Shown here in pieces: positions 27,123 to 34,701 of a stretch of 64,000 bases of DNA. The stretch comes from an uncultured Carboxylicivirga sp. (GTDB taxonomy: Bacteria > Bacteroidota > Bacteroidia > Bacteroidales > Marinilabiliaceae): assembly GCA_947503525.1 (NCBI GenBank), contig CANNEA010000007.1, positions 1 to 64,000 of the forward strand, in the 5' to 3' direction. The notes beneath the pieces were generated by a model. It saw nothing but the letters and a program-made list of their open reading frames with translations, searched no databases and was not told the origin of the DNA. Both the position numbers and the translations under genes were made by a program. Within the stretch, counting starts at the first letter, position 1; each line of letters begins with the position of its first letter.

Positions 27123-27170
27123 GGAGCGCTTATTTATTTTTTGATGAATATTAGGAAGCGTTCCCTTTAT
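27123..27170 (+). terminator. Probable terminator after PEGA-protein gene
   Basis: GGAGCGCTT (27123-27131) pairs with AAGCGTTCC (27156-27164) with one G-U pair and a 24-base loop, followed by CTTTAT and more T-rich sequence. Confidence 0.45.
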
Positions 27171-27207
27171 TAATTCTTTTTCTATTTTTGGGCAAGAAAC
27201 AAATTAT

Positions 27208-28137
27208 ATGCAACAAGGTCTATTTGCTCACTTACCACCATTTTTTAAGTTAGTTACTATTATCATATTGGTATTAATAGGATCGCTTCTGACCTCATTA
27301 ATCACCATGCTGGCAGCCCAGCCTTTATTTAATGTTGATGTATTCTCGATGGAATCGATGCAAAGCAACATTCCATTTATGCAAGCCATGCAAATTATTC
27401 AGAGCATTATGGTTTTTATACTACCCTGTAGCATAGGTACTATTCTACTTTACAATAACAGCAAAACCATAATACCGGGACAAGGACGCTACGATCGTAT
27501 CACTCTGTTTCTATTGCTTAGCATTGCCTTTGCTGTTATATTTTTTAGTCAGGGTTTTATTGGATGGACTGCCTGGATGAATCAACAGCTCCAACTACCC
27601 GAATCGTGGCGAGCAATAAGTGAATGGATTAAATCGACCGAAGATCAAGCCATGCAGCTAACCAAAATAATGTTGCAAACCTCCACCTGGCAAAGTATTT
27701 TGATTACTGTATTTATGATAGCCATACTTCCTGCTATAGGAGAAGAATGGTTATTTAGAGGTCTTATCCAAAAGGAACTGGCCAAAGCCATGAATGTGCA
27801 CGTGGCTATATTTATTACAGCAGTGTTGTTTAGTGCCATACATTTGCAATTCCTGACCTTTCTTCCCAGAGTTGTCTTAGGATTAATGCTGGGTTATATG
27901 ATGGTATTTACACGTAACCTATGGGTACCTATAGCCGCCCATTTCTTCAATAATTTTCTGGCTGTTGCTTTGTATTGGTATTATGGCCAAAGCAATAATG
28001 AAGAATTAGCCCTGGAGACGCCTCAGGAAAGTCCATTGGTTCTATCTGTAATGATAAGTTTTGTTTTGATGCTCGGCTTGATAATGCTCACCAGGTATAT
28101 CAGTAAGCATAAAGACCTCAACATAAAAGCGCAATAA
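27208..28137 (+). CDS. CPBP-family intramembrane glutamic protease
   Basis: A 309-residue integral membrane protein with about eight hydrophobic segments. The CPBP/Rce1 motifs are present: EEWLFRG at 179-185, His212 in SAIHLQF, and the HFFNNF motif with His245 and Asn249. Such proteins are thought to be membrane proteases of CAAX-processing type. The substrate is unknown. TATTTTTG at 27183-27190, ending 17 bases before the start codon, is a likely -7 box. The gene is the last ordinary one before the accessory block. Confidence 0.88.
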   Translation: MQQGLFAHLPPFFKLVTIIILVLIGSLLTSLITMLAAQPLFNVDVFSMESMQSNIPFMQAMQIIQSIMVFILPCSIGTILLYNNSKTIIPGQGRYDRITLFLLLSIAFAVIFFSQGFIGWTAWMNQQLQLPESWRAISEWIKSTEDQAMQLTKIMLQTSTWQSILITVFMIAILPAIGEEWLFRGLIQKELAKAMNVHVAIFITAVLFSAIHLQFLTFLPRVVLGLMLGYMMVFTRNLWVPIAAHFFNNFLAVALYWYYGQSNNEELALETPQESPLVLSVMISFVLMLGLIMLTRYISKHKDLNIKAQ

Positions 28138-28155
28138 TAAACTCTGCACTTTTCA

Positions 28156-28371
28156 TAACAATAGTCGATGTGCATAAGCACAATATTAGAATTTCTTTAA
28201 GTGTGTGGATCAATTCCAATTAAACGCTCAATCTTGGATTTCTATATTGTTTAATATAGATTTAAGGAAGTTTAATTAAATACCGGGAATTACAAGTACC
28301 ATTAATCAACAATAAAGATCATACGACTATAATAAATACATAAAGCAATTGTGCTTTATATCGACTAGTTA
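28156..28371 (+). repeat. Large attC-like inverted repeat with extrahelical bases
   Basis: Two arms pair across 216 bases: TAAC (28156-28159) with GTTA (28368-28371), TAGTCGAT (28162-28169) with ATCGACTA (28360-28367), and AAGCACAAT (28176-28184) with ATTGTGCTT (28348-28356), 21 paired bases in all. The left arm has two extra bases after TAAC and six against three between blocks, i.e. extrahelical bases on one side as in integron attC sites. The loop holds a second perfect hairpin, TCTATATT-GTTT-AATATAGA (28241-28260), and ATAAAGCA-ATTG-TGCTTTAT (28340-28359) overlaps the right arm. The element ends 11 bases before the next gene. Confidence 0.7.
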
Positions 28372-28382
28372 GCAAAAATATT

Positions 28383-29159
28383 ATGAAACAAACTGCATTA
28401 ATAATATCAGTATTGATTTGGGGATTAAATCTTAATGCCCAAGACTATAAATTTAGAGACAATATTGACAAAGATTCATTGTTTGAAGTTTCGATACAAA
28501 GTTTTCCTGAAGAACTGCAAAAAGAATACAAAAACATGTATGAGAAAGGAAAAGAGCAGGAAAAAGAATTTTTGTTATTCATGATTTCAATGCCCGAAAG
28601 CAGCAAAAAGGAATTGATAGAAAACTATGAAAAAAATAGAAGTAAAATTCTAAAAGTAAAAGCAGAATACTCGAAACTCGTGCCTGAGAAACACTTTGTT
28701 TACATAGAATTTGAACCAGCAAGTAAAATATTGACAGTTCCCGAGCAGATAACAATTAAGATATTTAGAATCAAAGATGATACAGTTAATGTTGACACTA
28801 ATGTGGTGCAAAGAAATGATAACTTAGAAGTAGTTTCGCAGAATTGGAATTTAAAACCTGACTCAAAAGAACTTGAAGAGATAATATCATCAATAGGTTG
28901 GACAAAACAGACATTAACAAAAATAAAAGAATTATTGGATAGCGCGAATTGTGTTTCAATTGAAAACGGAGAGATAACAACTATTGGATTTGCACGAAGT
29001 GGAATGGGTAAATATTCCTATAAAATCTTTGACAATCCACTGACAGAAAATCAAAAACAAGAATATGATAATGGTTGTGAGTATATATTTCACAAGGACA
29101 ATATTGTATTAGAGTATGGAGGTGGAGCAATTGGACCACAATGTTTTGAAAAAGATTAA
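28383..29159 (+). CDS. Secreted hypothetical protein, first gene of cassette-like block
   Basis: A 258-residue protein that I cannot assign. MKQTALIISVLIWGLNLNAQD is a signal peptide. A charged helical segment (about residues 35-105, with KEYKNMYEKGKEQEKEF) is followed by a mixed strand region and a C-terminal part with SGMGKYSYKIFDN and GGGAIGPQCFEKD. Codon use appears A-rich compared with the genes to the left. It stands alone between two long folded inverted repeats, and a 10-bp inverted repeat, GTTAGCAAAA (28368-28377) / TTTTGCTAAC (29167-29176), brackets it exactly, as expected of an excisable single-gene cassette. Confidence 0.7.
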   Translation: MKQTALIISVLIWGLNLNAQDYKFRDNIDKDSLFEVSIQSFPEELQKEYKNMYEKGKEQEKEFLLFMISMPESSKKELIENYEKNRSKILKVKAEYSKLVPEKHFVYIEFEPASKILTVPEQITIKIFRIKDDTVNVDTNVVQRNDNLEVVSQNWNLKPDSKELEEIISSIGWTKQTLTKIKELLDSANCVSIENGEITTIGFARSGMGKYSYKIFDNPLTENQKQEYDNGCEYIFHKDNIVLEYGGGAIGPQCFEKD

Positions 29160-29169
29160 AAAATACTTT

Positions 29170-29301
29170 TGCTAACAATGTGTATAGTGCATAAGGGTTT
29201 CAGAGGTAAGCGAGCGGTATCACCCTTATCAATTTTGGGTGGTAACTTGATAGGTTTGAAGCCCGCAATCCCTTACGACACCATACACTCAACGTTGTAG
29301 C
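29170..29301 (+). repeat. attC-like folded element (about 132 bp)
   Basis: The left arm TGCTAACAATG.TGTATAGTGCATAAGGG (29170-29197) is an imperfect complement of the right arm CCCTTACGACACCATACACTC then AACGTTGTAGC (29270-29301), the right arm having extra bases (about five) that would be extrahelical. The ends TGCTAAC and GTTGTAG resemble, with mismatches, the attC R'' (RYYYAAC) and R' (GTTRRRY) boxes, and CAACGTT is often seen at the attC R' end. The length falls in the 57-141 bp attC range. A central hairpin TATCACCC / GGGTGGTA lies inside. The TAACAAT and GTGCATAAG blocks also occur in the left arm of the preceding element. Confidence 0.65.
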
Positions 29302-29396
29302 TCATTCCTCCTAGCGTAAAGAAAATCAATAAATACATAACAAAGCCTGATTTTAAACCTAGTATATAATTAGCTATAGAAAAGTATTTTCAATAA

Positions 29397-29816
29397 ATGA
29401 TAATAAAGAAAACTATACAGCAGGAAAACATTGTAAAACTGTTACTAAAACTGGAAGGTGCAGATTCAGAATTAAAGAAAAACATTGAAGCAGAAATAAG
29501 TAGACGGAATCTCACAGAACAGGAAATGCAAAAAGCACAGAGGGAGTATTCAAGTTTTAGGAAATATGTTAAAAAAGAAGAACGCAAAAAGTTGCCATGG
29601 TATTTAAAACTAAGTTGTATTGTAGCTCCTTTTTCTGCAAGTAATATTAATGGAAGTGAAGAACTTCCAGAAAGAGAACTTGAAAGACTATGTTCAACAC
29701 ATAATACAAAACAGAAGAAGGAAATACTTAAATATAGTATCATTGGAATTATTATTTATGCTTCACTTGCGATAATTGGTATGTCACTTACAATAATTGA
29801 AAAGTTAATGAACTAA
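29397..29816 (+). CDS. Small membrane protein of unknown function
   Basis: A 139-residue protein with no family I recognise. The N-terminal 60 residues are a charged helical region (QQENIVKLLLKLEGADSELKK and so on, then LTEQEMQKAQREY), followed by a stretch with two cysteines (LSCIVAPF, LERLCSTH) and one C-terminal transmembrane helix (residues about 112-134, YSIIGIIIYASLAIIGMSLTI). The helical part may form a coiled coil. It is a single gene between two repeat-bearing spacers, same strand as its neighbours, with no promoter that I can see. Confidence 0.65.
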   Translation: MIIKKTIQQENIVKLLLKLEGADSELKKNIEAEISRRNLTEQEMQKAQREYSSFRKYVKKEERKKLPWYLKLSCIVAPFSASNINGSEELPERELERLCSTHNTKQKKEILKYSIIGIIIYASLAIIGMSLTIIEKLMN

Positions 29817-29828
29817 AAAAACGCACTA

Positions 29829-29914
29829 CAACAAACCGCAATAATGTAAAAGGAAGGCAGTGCTTTTTGCAGGGTTTGTATCTTCGGAAAGCAACGCCAA
29901 ATTGTTGATTTGAC
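29829..29914 (+). repeat. Repeat A copy 1 (about 82 bp)
   Basis: From 29833 (AAACCGCAATA) to 29914 this spacer aligns without length change to 30817-30898: the first 10 bases are identical and the last 30 are about 80% identical, including CTTCrGmAAGCA and CAAATyGTTGAT. The element is bounded by CAACAA (29829-29834) and TTGTTG (29902-29907), a 6-bp inverted repeat spanning 79 bases, and contains ACAAACC / GGTTTGT. Confidence 0.65.
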
Positions 29915-29975
29915 TTAAAGAAAAATGAAAACATAAAACTAAAACCAACGCTTCGGCTCCCCGTAATTTGAAAGG

Positions 29976-30017
29976 TTAGTAAGGTCAAATTCCTTTACGC
30001 TCCATGCGGCAGGCCAT
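29976..30017 (+). repeat. Repeat B copy 1 (about 42 bp)
   Basis: TAAGGTCAAATTCCTT followed by CGC..ATG..AGGCCAT matches 31978-32022 over most positions. It holds a small hairpin AAGG-TCAAATT-CCTT conserved in both copies. It occupies the right half of the spacer that begins with repeat A. Confidence 0.55.
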
Positions 30018-30072
30018 TGTCCATAATATATTGGGTTGACTTTAAAAAATCACAATTCTAAAAACTTATTAA

Positions 30073-30795
30073 ATGAAAAAAACTATCACAATTTTAAGCT
30101 CTATAATTGTTTTATCCTCTTTGGTCTCAATGGAACCACCTAAAGCAGACAGACCGCCAGGGACAATTGAAGTTTCATCAGATTTTTTTGCAGATATATC
30201 CGAGGTTAGTAATATTGATTGGCTAGAGTATACGCTTTGGACAGAAAGAATATATGGCAAAGAATCAAATGAATACAAATTAACATTACCCGATGAAACA
30301 GTATGGGAAAAGGAGAGTCTGGATGCAAACCAACAAAATTACTTTCGAAATCCTAGATATTCAGATTATCCAGTTGTAGGAATTAGCTACGAACAAGCTA
30401 AACAATATTGCAAATGGAGAAGTGACAGAGTTAATGAGCTTATCTGGATTAATGAAAGTGAAAAAGCATTTGATGATATAAAAAACTTTGATTACAACTA
30501 TGACGAGTTGCCAAAGGTGTTCCAATTCAGATTGCCATCACAAGAGGAATGGATGAAAATTACTAAAAATAAGCATGTGAAAAACATCGATAAGGAAACA
30601 AATCACTTAACATATTCAACCAAAAGGTCTAAAAAGAAAGCTTTCTATGGCTTAAATAGTAATGTTTCAGAAATGACTTCAGAAAAAGGAATCGCAATGG
30701 GCGGCAATTGGAAGACTACTGATAATTATAATGAACTTGAATATGAGAGTGCAATAAATACAATTGGATTTAGATGTGTTTGTGACAAAAAATAG
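30073..30795 (+). CDS. SUMF1/FGE-sulfatase-domain secreted protein (first)
   Basis: A 240-residue protein with an N-terminal signal-like segment (MKKTITILSSIIVLSSLVSM). The rest resembles the formylglycine-generating-enzyme fold: YPVVGISYEQAKQYCKWR (residues about 98-115), FRLPSQEEWMKI (about 156-167), NVSEMTSEKG and MGGNW near the end, finishing GFRCVCDKK. These correspond to the conserved PVxxVsw, RLPtEaEWe, GNvwEw and rGGsw blocks of the family. It is short for the family and the sulfatase-modifying cysteines are not evident, so it is more probably a structural or binding version, as in GldJ/GldK-like proteins. A related protein is encoded at 39219. Confidence 0.75.
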   Translation: MKKTITILSSIIVLSSLVSMEPPKADRPPGTIEVSSDFFADISEVSNIDWLEYTLWTERIYGKESNEYKLTLPDETVWEKESLDANQQNYFRNPRYSDYPVVGISYEQAKQYCKWRSDRVNELIWINESEKAFDDIKNFDYNYDELPKVFQFRLPSQEEWMKITKNKHVKNIDKETNHLTYSTKRSKKKAFYGLNSNVSEMTSEKGIAMGGNWKTTDNYNELEYESAINTIGFRCVCDKK

Positions 30796-30816
30796 CAAAT
30801 AAATACTATGCTCAAG

Positions 30817-30901
30817 AAACCGCAATAGTGCCTAAAGGACTAAGCTGATCTTGGTCAGCCTGTAGCTTCAGCAAGCATCGACAAATCGTTGATTTATCAA
30901 C
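30817..30901 (+). repeat. Repeat A copy 2 (about 82 bp)
   Basis: Begins AAACCGCAATA and ends CAAATCGTTGATTT, aligned to the copy at 29833. It contains a central hairpin GCTGA-TCTTGG-TCAGC and a terminal hairpin GTTGAT-TT-ATCAAC (30888-30901). The middle differs in sequence from copy 1 but both have hairpin-forming centres. Confidence 0.65.
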
Positions 30902-31005
30902 AATTAGTCTATTTTTTATGCGTTCATGATTTACAATTGACTTTAGAAAACTTAAAACAAAAAGTTGCATAAAATCGAACAATTAGGAATGAAGAAAATT
31001 TCAGC

Positions 31006-31965
31006 ATGAGGATAATCGAATGGAATAGTCAAGGAGCGTTTAGGAAAAAAAATGATAGGATTCTGTCATTGCAACCTGATATTTTGGTGGTTTCAGAATG
31101 CGAATCGGAGAACAAATTGAAATTCGGTGATTTGACACCGAAACCGAATGACTTTTTCTGGTACGGTGATTCCGAAAATAAAGGGATTGGGATTTTCTCA
31201 TACTCTGAATACAAATTTGAGTTGCTAAAAACATTTAATCCAAGATTCAGATATATCATTCCATTAAAAGTGACTGGAAAAGATAATTCATTTTTACTTT
31301 TTGCAATCTGGGCAATGGATAATAAAGAAAAACCCGAAGCAAGATATATCGGACAGATTTGGTTAGCAATAAACTATTATTCGAGCCTCTTATCTTTACC
31401 TTGCATTTTCACAGGTGATTTTAATTCAAACAAGATTTGGGACGAAAAAGAAAGAGTTGGAAACCATTCAGACATGGTTGAATTTCTTGACAAAAAAAGA
31501 ATTAATAGTTTGTATCATATACAAGAGGAGATTGAACATGGAGAAGAAGTTCACCCAACTTTTCACATGTATCGTAAGACTGAAAAACCATACCACATTG
31601 ATTATTTTTTCGCATCAAACTCAATAATAAAAGATGGATTTGAAATTTCAATAGGTAAAGCAGAAAACTGGATTGATTTAAGCGACCATGTTCCTTTGAC
31701 AGTTGAATTGGAAACAAAAACATCACTTGCTAAATTAACCGATTCGCTTAGCGACTTTTTGACAACTAAGTTGAATGCTTTATCGACTGAAACACAAACA
31801 AGATTTACTGATACAATTATCGATTTGATTGAAAATGCAAAGAAAATTGATAATTTAAACGGTTCGATTGAAGATATTAAAAGGCAAGAACAGTTGATTG
31901 TAAAATATGAGAAACTGCTTGAAATAGATAAATTGATTAACGAATTAAATGAATACCGTATTTAG
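31006..31965 (+). CDS. Endonuclease/exonuclease/phosphatase-family protein
   Basis: A 319-residue cytoplasmic protein. The first 235 residues show the EEP fold: IIEWNSQG at the start, a glutamate in VVSECES (Glu31), GDFN (137-140), HIDYFF (197-202), and SDHVPL (226-231), which cover the metal and catalytic positions. The last 80 residues form a helical, probably coiled-coil tail (LSTETQTRFTDTIIDLIENAKK and on). The substrate may be nucleic acid or a phosphoester. The sequence is clearly AT-rich against the flanking core genes. It is a lone gene in the cassette-like block, so a defence or host-modifying role is possible but unsupported. Confidence 0.82.
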   Translation: MRIIEWNSQGAFRKKNDRILSLQPDILVVSECESENKLKFGDLTPKPNDFFWYGDSENKGIGIFSYSEYKFELLKTFNPRFRYIIPLKVTGKDNSFLLFAIWAMDNKEKPEARYIGQIWLAINYYSSLLSLPCIFTGDFNSNKIWDEKERVGNHSDMVEFLDKKRINSLYHIQEEIEHGEEVHPTFHMYRKTEKPYHIDYFFASNSIIKDGFEISIGKAENWIDLSDHVPLTVELETKTSLAKLTDSLSDFLTTKLNALSTETQTRFTDTIIDLIENAKKIDNLNGSIEDIKRQEQLIVKYEKLLEIDKLINELNEYRI

Positions 31966-31977
31966 AGCATTTAGAAG

Positions 31978-32022
31978 ATTAAATAAGGTTAAATTCCTTC
32001 CCGCGAGATGTAACAAGGCCAT
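31978..32022 (+). repeat. Repeat B copy 2 (about 45 bp)
   Basis: TAAGGTTAAATTCCTT then CGCGAGATG and AAGGCCAT matches repeat B copy 1. The spacer here is only 73 bases, so this element fills most of the gap between the two genes. Confidence 0.55.
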
Positions 32023-32038
32023 GACGAACATCTAAAAA

Positions 32039-32605
32039 ATGGACGAAATCAAAACGATATATTTCACCAATCGAAAAGATTGGAGAAAGTGGCTTGAAAC
32101 TAATTTTGAGTCCGAAGATGATATTTGGCTGGAATATCCATTAAAAAAAACAGGTAAGAAACGCTTGTTGTATAATGATGTTGTTGAAGAAGCCCTTTGT
32201 TTTGGGTGGATTGATAGCACTGTTAAATCACTAAACGAAGCAACTACCATTCAACGAATTTGTAAAAGAAGAAAAAAGTCAACTTTCTCACAGCCCAATA
32301 TCGAACGTTTGAAGTGGCTTTTTGAGCACAGACTAATTCATGCTTCAATTATTAATGGCGTTGAACAAATCATACAACAGAAGTTCATTTTTCCGGATGA
32401 CATCATAAATCGTTTGAAACAAGATGAAGTGCTTTGGGGAAATTATCAAAATTTTTCAGAGCCCTATAAACGAATAAGAATTGCCTACATTAATAGCGCA
32501 AGAAAAAGACCTGATGAATTTGAAAAGCGAATAAATAACTTCATCGACAAAACGAAAGAAAACAAACTAATCAAAGGCTTTGGCGGAATTGACAAATATT
32601 ATTAA
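32039..32605 (+). CDS. YdeI/OmpD-associated family protein
   Basis: A 188-residue cytoplasmic protein with the YdeI family signature: a WLETNFESEDDIWLEY segment near the start, then VVEEALCFGWIDSTVKSL (residues about 47-64), and KRRKKSTFSQPNIERLKWL. The C-terminus is helical (about 125-188). Family members have been linked to resistance to small molecules or bacteriocins, but the mechanism is not established. It is short-spaced from the EEP gene and shares the spacer repeat, and this family is common in accessory regions of Bacteroidota. Confidence 0.85.
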   Translation: MDEIKTIYFTNRKDWRKWLETNFESEDDIWLEYPLKKTGKKRLLYNDVVEEALCFGWIDSTVKSLNEATTIQRICKRRKKSTFSQPNIERLKWLFEHRLIHASIINGVEQIIQQKFIFPDDIINRLKQDEVLWGNYQNFSEPYKRIRIAYINSARKRPDEFEKRINNFIDKTKENKLIKGFGGIDKYY

Positions 32606-32611
32606 AAAGAG

Positions 32612-32694
32612 AACTGCCACATCTAATGGCCGATAAGGCAATGGCGGTAAATGTAAATACATAAGGTAATCTCAAATTGTTGATCAAGTCAATT
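32612..32694 (+). repeat. Palindromic spacer with third CAAATyGTTGAT core
   Basis: ACTGCCA..TGGCC-GATAA-GGCAATGGCGGT (about 32613-32648) is an imperfect inverted repeat with extra bases on the left side. CAAATTGTTGAT (32674-32685) matches the core ending repeat A; here it extends to AATTG-TTGATCAA-GT-CAATT, itself palindromic. Confidence 0.5.
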
Positions 32695-32763
32695 AGAGGA
32701 TAAAGCCAGAAGTCTAGAATCTTGTTATTATATTCGTATTATCATGAATCTAATATCTGCTCT

Positions 32764-33936
32764 ATGCTAATTATCGATAAACCTTATGTTTCCGACTTTC
32801 TGATAGACACCATTAAAAACAATCACTACCCGGTTCTAAAAACGGATGTTAGCCAGACCTACAAAAAAACAATAGGAGCATCGTTGTTATCAGATCAAGA
32901 ATTTATTGAACAGTATAGAAATGCAAGTTCTCCTAAGGTTTATACTAATTCTGAAAATGCCATTGGATGGATTTCAGAACACCTTGCGTTTTCTGAACTC
33001 CCAAATATTATAGCCTTGTTTAAGGATAAATACCGGTTCAGGCAGTTAACCCAAAAGATGTACCCTGAACTCTACTTTAAATCAATCGATTCACATCATT
33101 TAAACTCAATTAGCAATGATGATTTAAAGTTCCCATTTATTATTAAACCGGCCATCGGTTTTTTTAGTATGGGCGTGTTTAAGGTTAATTCGCCTTATGA
33201 ATGGGAGTCAACCAAAATGCGAATTAGTGAAGAGATAAAGCAAGTCAAACACCTCTACCCTACAGAAGTATTGGATGTTGATACCTTTATCATTGAAGAA
33301 TACATTGAAGGTGATGAATATGCTTTTGATGCCTATTACGATAAAGATGGCAGGGCGGTTCTATTAAATGCTTACAAGCATTATTTTGCCTCCAGCGAGG
33401 ACGTCAGCGATCGTGTGTATTACACTTCAAAACAAATCATTGAAGAGCATCATGAGCGCTTTAGCCACTTTCTTAATCAAATTGGACATTTAACATCAGC
33501 CCGAAACTTTCCGGTTCATGTAGAAGTACGCATTGATGCTCAGGGTCAAGCCATTCCCATCGAGGTTAATCCCTTGCGTTTTGGAGGCTGGTGTACAACA
33601 GCTGACTTAACGCACTATGCTTTTGGAATAAATCCATATGAGTATTTCCTTAATGATGAAAAACCGGATTGGACAAGCATCTTCTCTCAAACGGATGATA
33701 GTTTGTATAGCGTTATCGTTCTGGATAATTCTACAGGCATAGATGGCAAAAAAATTAAGTCCTTTAACTACGATCAATTAAAAACCCAATTCAGTAAAGT
33801 ACTCGAACTTCGTAAGGTGGACTATACCGAATACCCTGTTTTTGGTTTTGTATATGCAGAAGTTAAAGCTGATCGGTTTGAAGAATTAGAAAGAATTTGC
33901 CAATCCAGATTAAATGAGTTTATAGAGGTGGAATAG
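32764..33936 (+). CDS. ATP-grasp domain protein
   Basis: About 390 residues when started at MLIIDKPYVSDF; a further 14 codons upstream are possible but lack conservation-like features. The ATP-grasp fold is indicated by PFIIKPAIGFFSMGVFKV (nucleotide-binding lysine), EEYIEGDEYAFDAYYD, and HVEVRIDAQGQAIPIEVNPLRFGGW (metal-binding Glu and Asn). Such ligases join a carboxylate to an amine, thiol or similar. The family includes enzymes of unknown substrate; this one stands alone between the accessory block and the DUF4846/PBP1A pair. I cannot say if it belongs to the accessory block. Confidence 0.82.
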   Translation: MLIIDKPYVSDFLIDTIKNNHYPVLKTDVSQTYKKTIGASLLSDQEFIEQYRNASSPKVYTNSENAIGWISEHLAFSELPNIIALFKDKYRFRQLTQKMYPELYFKSIDSHHLNSISNDDLKFPFIIKPAIGFFSMGVFKVNSPYEWESTKMRISEEIKQVKHLYPTEVLDVDTFIIEEYIEGDEYAFDAYYDKDGRAVLLNAYKHYFASSEDVSDRVYYTSKQIIEEHHERFSHFLNQIGHLTSARNFPVHVEVRIDAQGQAIPIEVNPLRFGGWCTTADLTHYAFGINPYEYFLNDEKPDWTSIFSQTDDSLYSVIVLDNSTGIDGKKIKSFNYDQLKTQFSKVLELRKVDYTEYPVFGFVYAEVKADRFEELERICQSRLNEFIEVE

Positions 33937-33960
33937 AAATAATTGAATGCTCTTCGACAC

Positions 33961-34701
33961 CTAATAATGTCTTAAATCTTCAGGCTTAAATGTCCATTCA
34001 GGGGTATAGATGGTTGCATCTTCTAAGGAATACCATGGCGATAACTTATTATCTCTGGGATTTTTCAAAATTTGAATTTCCTGAGCCGGCATATAACTTT
34101 GCGCAAGTATAAACACTTTCTCACCCGTTGTGGCATTGACAGCCATATCCACCACAATTACAGCGTGTCCATAGGGATTACCGGTTTGAATGAAGACATC
34201 CCCTATTTGCATATCCATTATCGACCTTGCACCTAATTGATGATACAATGAGCGGGTATTGGCATAGGCAAATACATAATTCATGTATTTACGAAAAGCT
34301 TTATATGATCGATCCTCGGTATAATCGGCATAGTATCGAGGCTTGCCATCTGAGACAAAATCAAAGGAAATAGCATTATAGCTTTTTTGCTCATAAAGGT
34401 ACTCTCCATACAGCAACATGCATGCATCGGCACATTGTACTAAATCTCTTGAGCCTATGTCCAAATCCACTACGCCACAATACACATCAGGCCGATCTTT
34501 AATTCTCCCGTCATGATAATAAACTTTACTTCCTTTAGTTTTTAACTCCAGGTTCTGGAGGTAACAGGCAAATGAGGAAGGTGAACTTTCAACTCGTGTA
34601 TATTCTTCGGGAACAGCATACCTTTCTTTCAATACATTAGAGTCTTGAGCTCGCACCAGACCAATAGAAATTATAATAAAAAGCAAGGTTAGTAATCTCA
34701 T
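33961..34701 (-). CDS. DUF4846 domain protein, likely cell-wall linked
   Basis: A 246-residue secreted protein (signal peptide ends VRAQD, residue about 19) matching the DUF4846 pattern. Visible candidates for a catalytic pair are Cys90 or Cys94 in LVQCADACMLLYGEYLY and His179 in GDVFIQTGNPYGHAVIVVD; the latter looks like the second motif of NlpC/P60 and CHAP peptidoglycan hydrolases. The start codon overlaps the stop of the PBP1A gene by one base, so the two are probably translated together. A role as a peptidoglycan amidase or endopeptidase is an inference from motif and context. Confidence 0.8.
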   Translation of the reverse strand: MRLLTLLFIIISIGLVRAQDSNVLKERYAVPEEYTRVESSPSSFACYLQNLELKTKGSKVYYHDGRIKDRPDVYCGVVDLDIGSRDLVQCADACMLLYGEYLYEQKSYNAISFDFVSDGKPRYYADYTEDRSYKAFRKYMNYVFAYANTRSLYHQLGARSIMDMQIGDVFIQTGNPYGHAVIVVDMAVNATTGEKVFILAQSYMPAQEIQILKNPRDNKLSPWYSLEDATIYTPEWTFKPEDLRHY

